DNA of 64,000 nt, from assembly GCF_008919445.1 (NCBI RefSeq), contig NZ_VSLG01000014.1:1-64000 (forward strand), in the 5' to 3' direction. The notes beneath the pieces were generated by a model that had not been told where the DNA came from, made no database searches, and was given only the letters and a program-made list of their open reading frames with translations. This stretch comes from Serinicoccus kebangsaanensis (lineage in GTDB: Bacteria > Actinomycetota > Actinomycetes > Actinomycetales > Dermatophilaceae). Below are positions 1-7,606 of the stretch, piece after piece (positions within the stretch are counted from its first letter, which is position 1; each line of letters starts with the position of its first letter). The translations under genes and the position numbers were made by a program.

Positions 1-1
1 G

Positions 2-61
2 CAGGTCAGCGGCTCGTTCGCCCAGTGGGCGCATCAAGCGATAGACGCAAAGCCGACGTGA
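2..61 (+). CDS. C-terminal end of an unidentified gene (partial)
   Basis: A reading frame open from the left edge ends with TGA at 59-61, and its last residues read SGSFAQWAHQAIDAKPT. The pattern with Trp-Ala resembles the C-terminus of NmrA/NAD(P)-binding-type proteins, but only about 19 residues are visible, so this is a weak suggestion. No gene is supported from 62 to 273. Confidence 0.25.
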   Translation, partial: QVSGSFAQWAHQAIDAKPT

Positions 62-259
62 TGAGGTCGTCGGTTCGGTTCTGGTGGTCGCACGATGCGC
101 TGGCCTCACGGCTCTGCCCGACACCGACGTCGCTCTCCTCTGCGACGGACCCCTCGCGGCCGGCATCCTGTCCGTGTGTCGATAGGCCTCGCACCGCTCG
201 GCAACGCAGCGTGGCGTTGCGTCGCGACCTGGCTACGGCTCGGAGGGGCGCGATCGTCT

Positions 260-346
260 CGTGCGTTGGCGGACTACGGGAGCTTGGACGCGAGGACGTC
301 GGCCGCCATGATCTCGGGTGCTGCGCCGAGGAGGTGCTGGTTGGCC
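260..346. repeat. 87-bp direct repeat, left copy
   Basis: Positions 260-346 are identical, base for base by eye, to 961-1047 at an offset of 701 bp. The right copy is the 3' end of the intact monooxygenase gene plus 13-14 bp beyond its stop, so the left copy is a truncated duplicate. The HbpS-like gene lies between the copies. Confidence 0.9.
274..346 (-). pseudogene. 3' remnant of an ABM-family monooxygenase gene
   Basis: The minus strand encodes the last ~24 residues of the ABM protein found intact at 975-1286 (ANQHLLGAAPEIM and on to the same TAG stop). Upstream of 346 the homology stops abruptly and the DNA does not continue the domain. It is a broken duplicate lying downstream of the HbpS-like gene, probably left by unequal recombination or partial deletion of a tandem copy. 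The remaining DNA between 62 and 433 contains no other recognisable gene. Confidence 0.75.
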
Positions 347-433
347 GTCAGGTCCGAGCCGTGACCGTCTACGTCGACGACGCACGCATCCAGCCCCGTG
401 CCGGCCGGGGGCCGGGTTCGGTGCGGGTCGGTC

Positions 434-844
434 TCAGAAGGCGCTGGCGGCGGCTTCGGCGACGGCCTGGTCTTGGACGCCGGTTCCTCCGCTGACGCCG
501 ACGGCGCCGACGACCTGGCCGTCGCGCTCGAGCGGGATGCCACCGGCGAAGATCATCACCCGACCGTCGTTGGAGGCGTTGATGCCGTAGAACTGCTCAC
601 CGGGTTGGGCGAGGTCGCCGAGGTCTTTGGTGGCTGTGTCGAACGCTCGGGCCGTGAAAGCTTTGTTGATCGAGATGTCGATGCTGCCCAGCCACGCTCC
701 GTCCATCCGTACGTGAGCGACGAGATTGCCGCCGGCATCGACGACGGCGATGTTACTGGGCTGACCCTGCGTGCTGGATTCAGCTTCTGCTGCCGCGATG
801 ACACGTTTGGCGTCATCCAACGACAATGTAGGAATAGATGGCAT
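434..844 (-). CDS. HbpS/GlcG-like protein (haem-degrading domain, DUF336 family)
   Basis: A 136-residue protein with the layout of the GlcG/HbpS family: an N-terminal segment rich in Ala/Glu (DDAKRVIAAAEAE), then IAVVDAGGNLVAHVRMDGA, then the glycine-rich end segment GGIPLERDGQVVGAVGVSGG. Relatives include extracellular haem-binding HbpS and small proteins often found beside oxidoreductases; the reaction is usually unknown. The ATG at 844 is chosen over the TTG just before it because AAGGAG (851-856) is well spaced from it. It follows the monooxygenase gene on the same strand after 130 bp and may be cotranscribed. Codon use looks less GC-rich than the genes to the right of 3.4 kb. Confidence 0.8.
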   Translation of the reverse strand: MPSIPTLSLDDAKRVIAAAEAESSTQGQPSNIAVVDAGGNLVAHVRMDGAWLGSIDISINKAFTARAFDTATKDLGDLAQPGEQFYGINASNDGRVMIFAGGIPLERDGQVVGAVGVSGGTGVQDQAVAEAAASAF

Positions 845-960
845 CAATTGCTCCTTCGAATGTGGCGTGCGCTTTGTGGCTCGAGCCGCTCCAGAGCCGC
901 CCGTTGGTTTGCCTGTAGAGTTTGTGACCGACAGCGCTCGTGTTGTGTTCGCGTTGCGGA

Positions 961-1047
961 CGTGCGTTGGCGGACTACGGGAGCTTGGACGCGAGGACGT
1001 CGGCCGCCATGATCTCGGGTGCTGCGCCGAGGAGGTGCTGGTTGGCC
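961..1047. repeat. 87-bp direct repeat, right copy
   Basis: Identical to 260-346. This copy is part of the intact ABM gene, whose stop codon is at 975-977, and is therefore the likely source. Confidence 0.9.
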
Positions 1048-1286
1048 ATCAGGGCTGCGACGATGGCGCCGTTGGCGTGGGCGTCGCGAGCGGCCTCGTC
1101 GGGGAATGCATCGAAGATCCAGAAGGTGTCGGCGTGGGTCCTGACTGCGAACCAGACAATCGTTCCTACTTCTTCGTTGGCGAGCGCGACAGCGCCGGCG
1201 AGCAGATCGGCGAGCGCGTCGTGCTGTCCATCGGCCGCGACGATCTTGGCGACGAAGGCATACGGAAGTGATGCGGGTGTGGACAT
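975..1286 (-). CDS. ABM-family (antibiotic biosynthesis monooxygenase-like) protein
   Basis: A 103-residue protein of the small dimeric ferredoxin-like ABM fold, which includes quinol monooxygenase YgiN and several cofactor-independent oxygenases. Visible hallmarks are the early strand YAFVAKIVAADGQHDALADLL, the central EVGTIVWFAVRTHADTFWIF pattern followed by DEAARDAHANG, and a C-terminal helix. The ATG at 1286 has a strong AGGAG eight bases upstream. It is divergent from the GlxA-type regulator at 1395, which may control it, and is followed by the HbpS-like gene. Its 3' end is duplicated at 260-346. The substrate is unknown. Confidence 0.8.
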   Translation of the reverse strand: MSTPASLPYAFVAKIVAADGQHDALADLLAGAVALANEEVGTIVWFAVRTHADTFWIFDAFPDEAARDAHANGAIVAALMANQHLLGAAPEIMAADVLASKLP

Positions 1287-1394
1287 GAGGGGTTCTCCTA
1301 GGTGTCGAGGTTTCTCGGTGAAGCGAGTTCAGCGTATGACGAGCAAGGGCATGTGAGAAGTGGCGTATACGGCAGTATTGCTATTGTTCGCGCC
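1287..1394. promoter_or_regulatory. divergent promoter region of the ABM gene and GlxA-type regulator
   Basis: This 108-bp gap serves two divergent genes. It holds the ABM ribosome-binding site (about 1290-1296 on the minus strand), an 8-bp palindrome CGTATACG at 1364-1371, and AT-richer sequence TATTGCTATTG just before the regulator ATG, which could be a -10 box giving a short or absent leader. Operator identity is not proven. Confidence 0.4.
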
Positions 1395-2336
1395 ATGCGT
1401 ATCGGACTGATCGCGATCGACGGCTGCTTCGGTTCGGCTGTCGCGTCGGTCATCGACATCGTGCGGGTGGCCGACGGAGTCCGCGGCGATGTCGACCCGC
1501 GGATCGACCCGATCGAACTCGCCATCCTCGGACCGAAACGGAGAGTGACCACGACGGCATCGATGACCCTGTCGGTGGGCCACCCGCTGTCGGAGTCCGC
1601 AGAGTTCGACGTGGTCGTCGTCCCTGCGCTTGGAACCCTCACGGCCGCCGCTACCAACGACGCCCTCCAGAGCCGAGATGCTCGTTCGGTCATCGCCTCG
1701 CTCGGGCGCCTCGACGACGCGACCACCCGGATCGCCGCGGCGTGCACCGGCGTGTTCGCTGTCGCCGAGACCGGACGGATGCATCATCGGCGGGCGACGA
1801 CCAGCTGGTTCCTGGGGCCGGAGTTCCTGAAGCGCTATCCGACCGTCGCCCTCGATCTCGACACCATGGTCGTGGTCGACGGGAACCTCGTCACCGCCGG
1901 CGCCGCGTTCGCCCACATCGACCTCGCGCTCTCACTCGTGCGATCGATCAGCCCCGACCTGGCCCAACATGTCGCCAAGCTCCTCATCATCGACGAGCGT
2001 CCGTCGCAGGCGGCCTTCGTCGCCTACGAACATCTCCGGCACGAGGACCCGATCGTCGTCGAGTTCGAACGCTTCGTGCGCGCCCGCCTGGACGAACCGT
2101 TCAACGTCGCCTTCGTCGCGCAGTCGCTCGGCACCAGCCGGCGCACCCTCGAACGACGAGTCCGTGCGGCGCTCAACCTCACTCCGCTCGGCTTCGTCCA
2201 ACGGCTTCGCATCGAACGAGCTCGGCACCTCTCAGCAACCACGGACCTCACCTCCGCCGACATCGCGCTACGGGTCGGCTACGCGAACGCCGAGACTCTG
2301 CGCTCCCTCCTGCGTAGGGAGCGACGCCGTTCCTGA
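1395..2336 (+). CDS. GlxA-type transcriptional regulator (DJ-1/PfpI + AraC helix-turn-helix)
   Basis: A 313-residue regulator. The N-terminal half (about 1-180) has the DJ-1/PfpI-like sensor fold with the ACTGVFAVAETG segment around the nucleophile-elbow Cys. The C-terminal part (about 210-313) is an AraC/XylS HTH domain with SLGTSRRTLERRVRAALN and the second helix DIALRVGYANAETL. The ATG at 1395 is preferred over an upstream in-frame start because MRIGLIAIDG is where the fold begins. The C-terminus stops soon after the second HTH, slightly short for the family. It probably regulates the divergent ABM and HbpS-like genes; this is inferred from position only. Confidence 0.85.
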   Translation: MRIGLIAIDGCFGSAVASVIDIVRVADGVRGDVDPRIDPIELAILGPKRRVTTTASMTLSVGHPLSESAEFDVVVVPALGTLTAAATNDALQSRDARSVIASLGRLDDATTRIAAACTGVFAVAETGRMHHRRATTSWFLGPEFLKRYPTVALDLDTMVVVDGNLVTAGAAFAHIDLALSLVRSISPDLAQHVAKLLIIDERPSQAAFVAYEHLRHEDPIVVEFERFVRARLDEPFNVAFVAQSLGTSRRTLERRVRAALNLTPLGFVQRLRIERARHLSATTDLTSADIALRVGYANAETLRSLLRRERRRS

Positions 2337-3383
2337 CCTATCGCCATGCCTGTAGCCGGTGTCCTAGTGCTCGACTGGAACCACCTCTCAGCACGTCGCG
2401 TCGACGCTCCTGCGTCGCCCCTGGACGACCCACTCGACACGCCCGCAGCACAGGCCATGTGACGTGTCCCGGCTTCCCGGACGGTCGGGGTTGGGTGGCT
2501 GTGATGTCGCTGCGTTCTCGTCGAGGGGGTCAGCAGACTCGATCAGGGTCGATTGGGATGAGACGCGAAGGCGGTCAGGTCAGGGCGGCCGAAGCCGGCC
2601 GGCGGGGTAGCGTCGGACACGTCGAGGTCTTTCGGATGGATGGCGTAGGAACCTCCGTCGTCGGGAGACCTCGACGTCTATCTGCGGACCGACGCGCCCG
2701 GCCGACCTACACCCTCATCTGGGAAGAGCCCCATTCCCGCGAATCTCTGGCAAGCCCTGAGTGGTGTCCGTCAGTCCAGGACGGACCCCGTGCTCTGGGT
2801 TCACGCGACCGCACCAATGAGCCCATCCTTCGCTTGGTCGGCAGCATTTCACGCCATCTGTTCCATGTCGAAGACGCCGGCATTCAGTGGTTGCTCGTGG
2901 TCGATCAGATTTGGCCTGGGAAGTTGTGGGTGGCGGATAAGGGTGTCCACGTCGAAGGAGCATCACATCACCCACGGCGCGGTGCGAGTGGGAACAGGAT
3001 ATGCAGGCGGGCGCGTCGGCTTCGACGTACGAGGTCCCCGGCTCCATGTCGCCCCGAGGAGTCCAAGGAGTTGGTCTGGCTTAGGAGGCTCAACCACCGT
3101 TTCACTCACCGCGGTAGGAGGACTGGAGCAGTTGCTGGCGGCCCGTAGCAAGGCAGACCCAGTGGGACGGGCGGTCCAAGTGGGGGAGCACATCCCCGTC
3201 GGGGACGTGAGGATGCACGGTCTACGTGGCGGCCGAGCAGCTCGCAGAGGTCTTCGTGTGGCATCCCATGCGTGCTCGTCGCGTTAGGCAGCCGAAGACG
3301 TCGTCGAAATCGACGGCCCGCGGCAGGGCCTGTGCTCGGGTGTCAAGGTGCACGACCCGTGCGGTCGGCCGCAGACTGACCTC
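2337..3383. other. about 1 kb without a supportable gene
   Basis: All six frames contain open stretches, but none gives a protein with recognisable motifs or a consistent third-position GC bias. The longest (2459-3148, plus) is rich in Arg and lacks hydrophobic-core patterning. The base composition is closer to the segment to the left than to the genes on the right. I read it as degenerate or junction DNA between an acquired segment and the conserved chromosome. No inverted-repeat ends of a known insertion sequence were identified. Confidence 0.5.
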
Positions 3384-3746
3384 ATGGACATCAACGCGCG
3401 CATCGTGGTCTTCGACGCGGCGGACCCGGAGCCCGAAGCCACCTTCTGGGCGGGGCTGCTGGGCGGCACCGTCCACCACGAGGACGACGACTGGTGGTCG
3501 GTGAGGGTCGGCGAGGAGGAGCCGGTCTGCGTGCAGCTCGCCCCGGACCACCAGCCGCCGCAGTGGCCGGACGGCATACCGCAGCAGATCCACCTCGACC
3601 TGGTCGTGCCCGAGATCGGCGCCGCGCATGCCGAGGCGGTCGGTCTGGGCGCCACGCTCCTGAAGGAGGCGGAGGACCCCACCGCCGACCACGGTTTCCA
3701 GGTGTATGCCGACCCCGCCGGGCACCCGTTCTGCCTCTGCTGGTGA
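3384..3746 (+). CDS. VOC-fold (glyoxalase-like) protein
   Basis: A 120-residue single-unit vicinal-oxygen-chelate protein (glyoxalase/bleomycin-resistance superfamily). It begins with a strand about a state variable (DINARIVVFDAADPEPEATFW), continues with a central QQIHLDLVVPEI segment and ends with ADPAGHPFCLCW, the usual end of the Glyoxalase_6 group. The His at IHLDL and the Glu/Asp at the end are candidate metal ligands. ATG 3384 is chosen because the domain starts there; no clear ribosome-binding site is seen. The next gene begins 5 bp after the stop, so the two are probably cotranscribed. Substrate unknown. Confidence 0.8.
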   Translation: MDINARIVVFDAADPEPEATFWAGLLGGTVHHEDDDWWSVRVGEEEPVCVQLAPDHQPPQWPDGIPQQIHLDLVVPEIGAAHAEAVGLGATLLKEAEDPTADHGFQVYADPAGHPFCLCW

Positions 3747-3750
3747 GCCG

Positions 3751-4920
3751 GTGACCCACCTCGGCGGCGAGGAGCGGCGTCGCCGGCTGGCGGTCCGGCA
3801 CGGCCTCCACCCCCGGCACCGGCACGCGGACCCGCTCGCGAGCGCCCGGACCTTGGCGGCGCTGCACGCGACCGACGCGTCGACCGTCTACCTGACGCTC
3901 GCCGCCCGGGTCGACGGGCTGAGCCTGGACGACGTCGACGAGGCGCTCTACGCCGACCGCAGCCTCGTCCGGCAGCTGGCGATGCGCCGCACCCTCTGGG
4001 TGATCCCGCGTGACGACCTGCCCGCGGTGCGGGGGAGCGCCGCGGCGCGGGTGGCGGGCCAGGAGGAGAGGCGGCTCGCCGGCGACGTCGAGCGCTCGGG
4101 GATCACGAGGGACGGGCAGGCCTGGCTCGAGGAGGTCGCCGGGCGGGTGCGCGAGGTGCTGGCCGGCCAGGACCCGCTCACCTCCACCGAGCTGCGCGAC
4201 CACGTCCCCGAGCTGGACGCGCGGGTGAGCCAGGGCAGCGGGGCCTGGGTGAGCCAGGCCCCCGCGGCGACCCGGGTGCTCACCTGGCTCGGCGCCCGGG
4301 GCGACGTGATGCGGGCGCAGACCCCGTTCACCGGGCGCCCGCGCTGGACCACCCCCGACCGGTGGCTTGGGACGGTGCCGCCGCCCCTGCGTGTCGACGA
4401 GGGCTATGCCGTGCTGGTCCGGCACTACCTGCGGGCCTTCGGGCCGGCCACCGAGGACGACGTCGTGTGGTGGCTCGGCGCCACCAAGACCGCCGTCCGT
4501 CGTGCCCTGGCCGAGCTCGGGGCGGTGCAGGTCCGCCTCGACGAGGGGGCCGGGTGGGTCCTCCCGGACGACACCGAGCCGACACCGGACCCGGGCCCGT
4601 GGGCCGCGCTGCTGCCCACCCTCGACCCCACGATGATGGGGTGGAAAGGACGAGACTTCTACCTCGACCCCTCCATCCGCCCCTACGTCATCGACAGCGC
4701 GGGCAACGCCACGACGACGGCCTGGTGGTGCGGGCGGGTCGTCGGCTCCTGGGTGCAGGACGACGACGCCACGGTCCTGGTCCTGCCTCGTGCCGACCTG
4801 ACCTCCCAGGCGCTCGCGGCCCTGCAGGAGCAGGCGGAGCGCCTGACCGCCTGGCTGGCCGGGGTGGTCGTGCCCAACGTGTATGCCGCGAAGCAGGCGG
4901 CGGGACGCGAGCTGGGCTGA
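3751..4920 (+). CDS. winged-helix AlkZ/YcaQ-like protein (HTH_42 family)
   Basis: A 389-residue member of the winged-helix family that includes the DNA glycosylases AlkZ and YcaQ, which remove bulky alkyl or crosslinked bases. Visible features are the early LAALHATDASTVYLTLAARV helix, the MRRTLWVIPRD segment, a central YLRAFGPATEDDVVWWLG winged helix and a C-terminal LDPTMMGWKGRDFYLDP block. In characterised AlkZ the first segment carries a Gln-x-Gln catalytic motif; here that position reads His39-Ala-Thr41, so glycosylase activity is uncertain. GTG 3751 lies 5 bp behind the VOC gene. A plausible alternative is a non-catalytic DNA-binding paralogue. Confidence 0.8.
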   Translation: MTHLGGEERRRRLAVRHGLHPRHRHADPLASARTLAALHATDASTVYLTLAARVDGLSLDDVDEALYADRSLVRQLAMRRTLWVIPRDDLPAVRGSAAARVAGQEERRLAGDVERSGITRDGQAWLEEVAGRVREVLAGQDPLTSTELRDHVPELDARVSQGSGAWVSQAPAATRVLTWLGARGDVMRAQTPFTGRPRWTTPDRWLGTVPPPLRVDEGYAVLVRHYLRAFGPATEDDVVWWLGATKTAVRRALAELGAVQVRLDEGAGWVLPDDTEPTPDPGPWAALLPTLDPTMMGWKGRDFYLDPSIRPYVIDSAGNATTTAWWCGRVVGSWVQDDDATVLVLPRADLTSQALAALQEQAERLTAWLAGVVVPNVYAAKQAAGRELG

Positions 4921-4959
4921 GCCAGCAGGTCGCCGCGAGCCCGCCGCCCGCCCGACGGG

Positions 4960-5334
4960 TCAGGCGCGCCGCACCCGCCCCGCGGAGCCCCGGAGGTCCA
5001 GGGCCAGAGCCGCGGTGTTGAGCACGCCCCAGGCGAGGGGGACGCCGACGACCTTGGCCCGGACGGAGGGCGGCACGGTCGACCCGAGGATGGCCGCGTC
5101 GCCGAGGTCACCGGTGATGCGCAGCAGGGCCGCGACCGGGGCCCCGCCAGGCACGAAGGCGAGCGCCGAGGTGCTCAGGTCACGCACCGCGTAGGTCCGT
5201 GCCAGACGGTCGGTCGCCCGGGCCGCAGGGCCGTGCTCGTCGAGGGCGCTCGCGAGATGACGGGGGCGGGCGGCGGCGAACACCGCGTATCCCGCGGTCG
5301 CGGCGGCCATGATCTTCGTCAGCGGAAAGCTCAT
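4960..5334 (-). CDS. small integral membrane protein
   Basis: A 124-residue protein with three to four hydrophobic segments (ITAAATAGYAVFAAARP-like start, STSALAFVPGG, VVGVPLAWGVLNTAALAL). The pattern of a short loop with RTYAVRDLSTSALAF between segments resembles the DUF4267-type membrane proteins, but I cannot confirm the family. The ATG at 5334 places the first membrane segment close to the N-terminus. It stands alone, convergent with the AlkZ-like gene and divergent from the hydrolase at 5400. Function unknown. Confidence 0.65.
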   Translation of the reverse strand: MSFPLTKIMAAATAGYAVFAAARPRHLASALDEHGPAARATDRLARTYAVRDLSTSALAFVPGGAPVAALLRITGDLGDAAILGSTVPPSVRAKVVGVPLAWGVLNTAALALDLRGSAGRVRRA

Positions 5335-5399
5335 CGGTTCACGGTAGGCGCGCCGCCGCCGCGGCGCCCGTCCAACCGCGAGCGGCATACCCTGTGGCC

Positions 5400-6332
5400 A
5401 TGGACATCCGCGACCTCGGCCCGGAGGACGGGGACGGGTACACCCCGCCGCCGACGCACCTGCCTCCGCTCACCGGCCAGCAGGTCGCGGGCGCCCGGAG
5501 CTGGACCGGGCTGAGCTATGCCGTCCTCCACGGCTACCGCTACCTCACCCTCGACCTGCACGTCCCGGAGGGCGTCGACCGACCGCCCTTGGTGGTCTGG
5601 ATCCACGGAGGTGGGTGGGCCGAGGGGGACCGCCGCTACCTCCCGCTGTGGTGGCCGCAGCAGTCGCTCTTCGAGAAGGTCGTCGCCGCCGGGATGGCCG
5701 TGGCGACGATCGACTACCGGCACCTGCGCGAGGCGCCCTTCCCCGCCTGCGTCCACGACGTGCACGCGGCGCTGCGCTACCTCGTCCGGTATGCCGACAC
5801 CCTCGGCGTCGACGCCTCCCGCCTCGGCGTCTGGGGCGAGTCGGCAGGTGGTCACCTCGCCTGCCTGTCCTCCTTCGCCCCCGCCCGGGCGGCCCGCGGC
5901 GAGGTCGTCGACGGCGTCGACCTCCTCGGGTCGGTGGGCGTGGACGGGCCGCAGTCGGTGGGCGTGGACGGGCCGCAGCCGCAGCCGACCTGCCTCGTGT
6001 CCTGGTATGCCCCCAACGACCAGTTCCACGACTTCCTCGCCGGCTGGGACGGGCACGGCGCCGACCCCGCGATCGTGCCCGCGCTGCTGCCCGTCTCCCA
6101 GGTCAGCACGTGGGCACCACCGACCCTGGTCGTGCACGGCACCCTCGACCAGGTGGTGCCCGTCCGGGACGCGCACCAGATCCACGAGGCCCTGGTCGCC
6201 GCCGGCGTCGAGACTGCGCTGACCGTCGTCGACGACGCCGACCACTGCTTCGTGGGTCGCCCGATCGAGCCGATCCTGGACGAGTCAATCGCCTTCCTGG
6301 CCCACCACCTCGAGGCCGGAGCGGCCGCATGA
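5400..6332 (+). CDS. alpha/beta-hydrolase (carboxylesterase/lipase-like)
   Basis: A 310-residue alpha/beta hydrolase of the HSL/BD-FAE type. The oxyanion-hole motif HGGGW is at about residue 65, the nucleophile elbow GESAGGH at about 145, and a C-terminal VHGTLDQVVPV/DADHCF pair supplies the acid and catalytic His. It probably cleaves esters in the cytoplasm. A 24-bp exact tandem duplication (5931-5978) gives two copies of SVGVDGPQ in a surface loop before the second half of the fold. The next gene overlaps by 4 bp (ATGA). A GTG two codons earlier (5394) is an alternative start. The sequence GGCATACCCT just upstream may include a -10 box. Confidence 0.85.
   Translation: MDIRDLGPEDGDGYTPPPTHLPPLTGQQVAGARSWTGLSYAVLHGYRYLTLDLHVPEGVDRPPLVVWIHGGGWAEGDRRYLPLWWPQQSLFEKVVAAGMAVATIDYRHLREAPFPACVHDVHAALRYLVRYADTLGVDASRLGVWGESAGGHLACLSSFAPARAARGEVVDGVDLLGSVGVDGPQSVGVDGPQPQPTCLVSWYAPNDQFHDFLAGWDGHGADPAIVPALLPVSQVSTWAPPTLVVHGTLDQVVPVRDAHQIHEALVAAGVETALTVVDDADHCFVGRPIEPILDESIAFLAHHLEAGAAA
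5931..5978 (+). repeat. 24-bp perfect tandem duplication inside the hydrolase gene
   Basis: Positions 5931-5954 and 5955-5978 are identical, adding an in-frame second SVGVDGPQ. The duplication keeps the reading frame and lies in a loop between the nucleophile and acid regions. Confidence 0.9.
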
Positions 6333-6718
6333 CCTGGACCCGGCACCGCCCCAAGGCCCTCTCCTGGGCGTTCCTGCTGGCCTTCGTCCTCGTCGTCGGG
6401 TTCACCGTGTCCCGCTACCTCGGCGACGTCGCGATCGGCGAGGACGTGCTCGGGCTGACCGTGCGGCTGGCGGTGCTGGCGCTCATCGTGCTCGCCTACC
6501 TGCGCACCGGTGGCAGCACCACCGCCTCCCGCGACGGTCTCGTGGTGCACAACGGCATCCGCGCCACCGAGGTGCCCGCCGCGCTGATCAAGAGCGTGGA
6601 CGAGGACCCGCGCCGCGGCGGGGCGACCGCCATGCTGACCACCGGACAGGGTCTGGAGCTGCCCGGGGTGCCGCGCGCCGACGTGCGTCAGGTGCGACGC
6701 GCGCTCAAGGGGCGCTGA
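6329..6718 (+). CDS. membrane protein with PH-like domain
   Basis: A 129-residue protein with two N-terminal membrane segments (SWAFLLAFVLVVGFTV and VRLAVLALIVLAYL) followed by a compact domain SRDGLVVHNGIRATEVPAA ending with ADVRQVRRALKGR. This is the usual build of actinobacterial small PH-domain (bPH_6-type) membrane proteins of unknown role. Its ATG overlaps the hydrolase stop, so expression is coupled. Similar architecture recurs at 7016-7450 and 57959-58399. Confidence 0.7.
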   Translation: MTWTRHRPKALSWAFLLAFVLVVGFTVSRYLGDVAIGEDVLGLTVRLAVLALIVLAYLRTGGSTTASRDGLVVHNGIRATEVPAALIKSVDEDPRRGGATAMLTTGQGLELPGVPRADVRQVRRALKGR

Positions 6719-6762
6719 GGTCGGGGGAGGAGCAGACTGGTGGTCCGAGGAGAGGAGCTGGC

Positions 6763-6978
6763 ATGGCGATCCGCACGGGGACGACGGTGCGTTGGGCGTG
6801 GGGGGACTCCCGCGCGGAGGGCACGGTCACCGAGGTGCACCACGAGCGGGTGACCCGCACCACGCAGGGCCAGCAGATCACCCGCAACGGCAGCGACGAC
6901 GACCCCGCCTACGTCATCGAGCAGGAGGACGGCACCACCGTCCTCAAGCTGCGGAGCGAGGTGGAGCGCGCCGAGTGA
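6763..6978 (+). CDS. small Tudor-like (DUF2945/HVA1) protein
   Basis: A 71-residue soluble protein: GTTVRWAWGDSRAEGTVTEV, then a linker with two Thr residues, then DDPAYVIEQEDGTTVLK. This matches the HVA1/DUF2945 Tudor-like family, small SH3-barrel proteins of unknown function common in bacteria. The start is supported by GGAGAGGAG upstream of ATG 6763. Confidence 0.75.
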   Translation: MAIRTGTTVRWAWGDSRAEGTVTEVHHERVTRTTQGQQITRNGSDDDPAYVIEQEDGTTVLKLRSEVERAE

Positions 6979-7015
6979 GCGCGGGCACCACGGCACGACG
7001 CCGGCGTCGCAGGGC

Positions 7016-7450
7016 ATGAGCCCCGACGTCCCTCCCCGGGAGTGGCTGATGCAGCCGCGGTGGCTCCCGATCCTCCGCGCGGGGATCGGTGTCGCCGTCG
7101 TCCTCAGTGCGGTGGTCGCCCTGGTCCTCGCCTGGCCGTGGCGGGTCATCGAGGTGTTCCTGGGGCTGGTCTGGCTCGGCTACGGCGCGTTCCTCGTCTG
7201 GGCCAGCCGGCGCGAGCGCAGCGGCACCCGGCTGGAGGACGACGCGGTCGTCATCACCTCCGGCCGGGACGTGCAGCGGCTCACCCGGGCGGACATCCTG
7301 GACCTGCGCACCGACCAGCCCGGTGGGCGGGCCTGGCGGGTGCAGGCGGTGCGTCGGGACGGGCGGGTCGTCACGCTGCTCGCCGTCCCGCCGGAGGAAC
7401 TGGAGCGGCTCCGGCGCTGGCACGTCGGTGCCCGGCCCGACCCCGGCTGA
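7016..7450 (+). CDS. small membrane protein with PH-like C-terminal domain
   Basis: A 144-residue protein with two hydrophobic segments (about residues 18-40 and 45-62), then a charged domain starting RRERSGTRLEDDAVVITSG and ending with a helix EELERLRRWH. The plan is the same as the PH-domain proteins nearby. The ATG at 7016 lies 38 bp after the preceding gene. No specific function can be assigned. Confidence 0.65.
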   Translation: MSPDVPPREWLMQPRWLPILRAGIGVAVVLSAVVALVLAWPWRVIEVFLGLVWLGYGAFLVWASRRERSGTRLEDDAVVITSGRDVQRLTRADILDLRTDQPGGRAWRVQAVRRDGRVVTLLAVPPEELERLRRWHVGARPDPG

Positions 7451-7528
7451 GCCGAGCGCGAGCGACCTCGAGGCACGTGCGGAGCGCTCAGCGGGCCGCC
7501 GTCGGTCAAGGCTGAGTAAAGAAATCGC

Positions 7529-7565
7529 CGAACCGTGCGGTTCGACGACCTGAGGACTTTACGCT
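7529..7565 (+). promoter_or_regulatory. palindrome and possible promoter before the PIG-L cluster
   Basis: A perfect inverted repeat CGAACCG-TG-CGGTTCG occupies 7529-7544, followed by TACGCT at 7560-7565, which fits an actinobacterial -10 box. This is the only sizeable gap (7451-7606) upstream of seven tightly coupled genes, so it is the natural place for their promoter and operator. The half-site resembles the repeat unit upstream of the acyl-CoA dehydrogenase gene (42933-43020). Confidence 0.4.
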
Positions 7566-7606
7566 GGTCAGGAACCAGATCGAGGCCGCCGAGAGGAAGC
7601 CGCAGC

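Noticed and set aside
1..2336. Insertion sequence or prophage
   Set aside because: No transposase, integrase or terminal inverted repeat was found; the direct repeat is explained by duplication of the monooxygenase 3' end.
2459..3148. A 229-residue protein on the plus strand
   Set aside because: The sequence is Arg-rich with no recognisable domain or consistent codon bias, and all frames here remain open for composition reasons.
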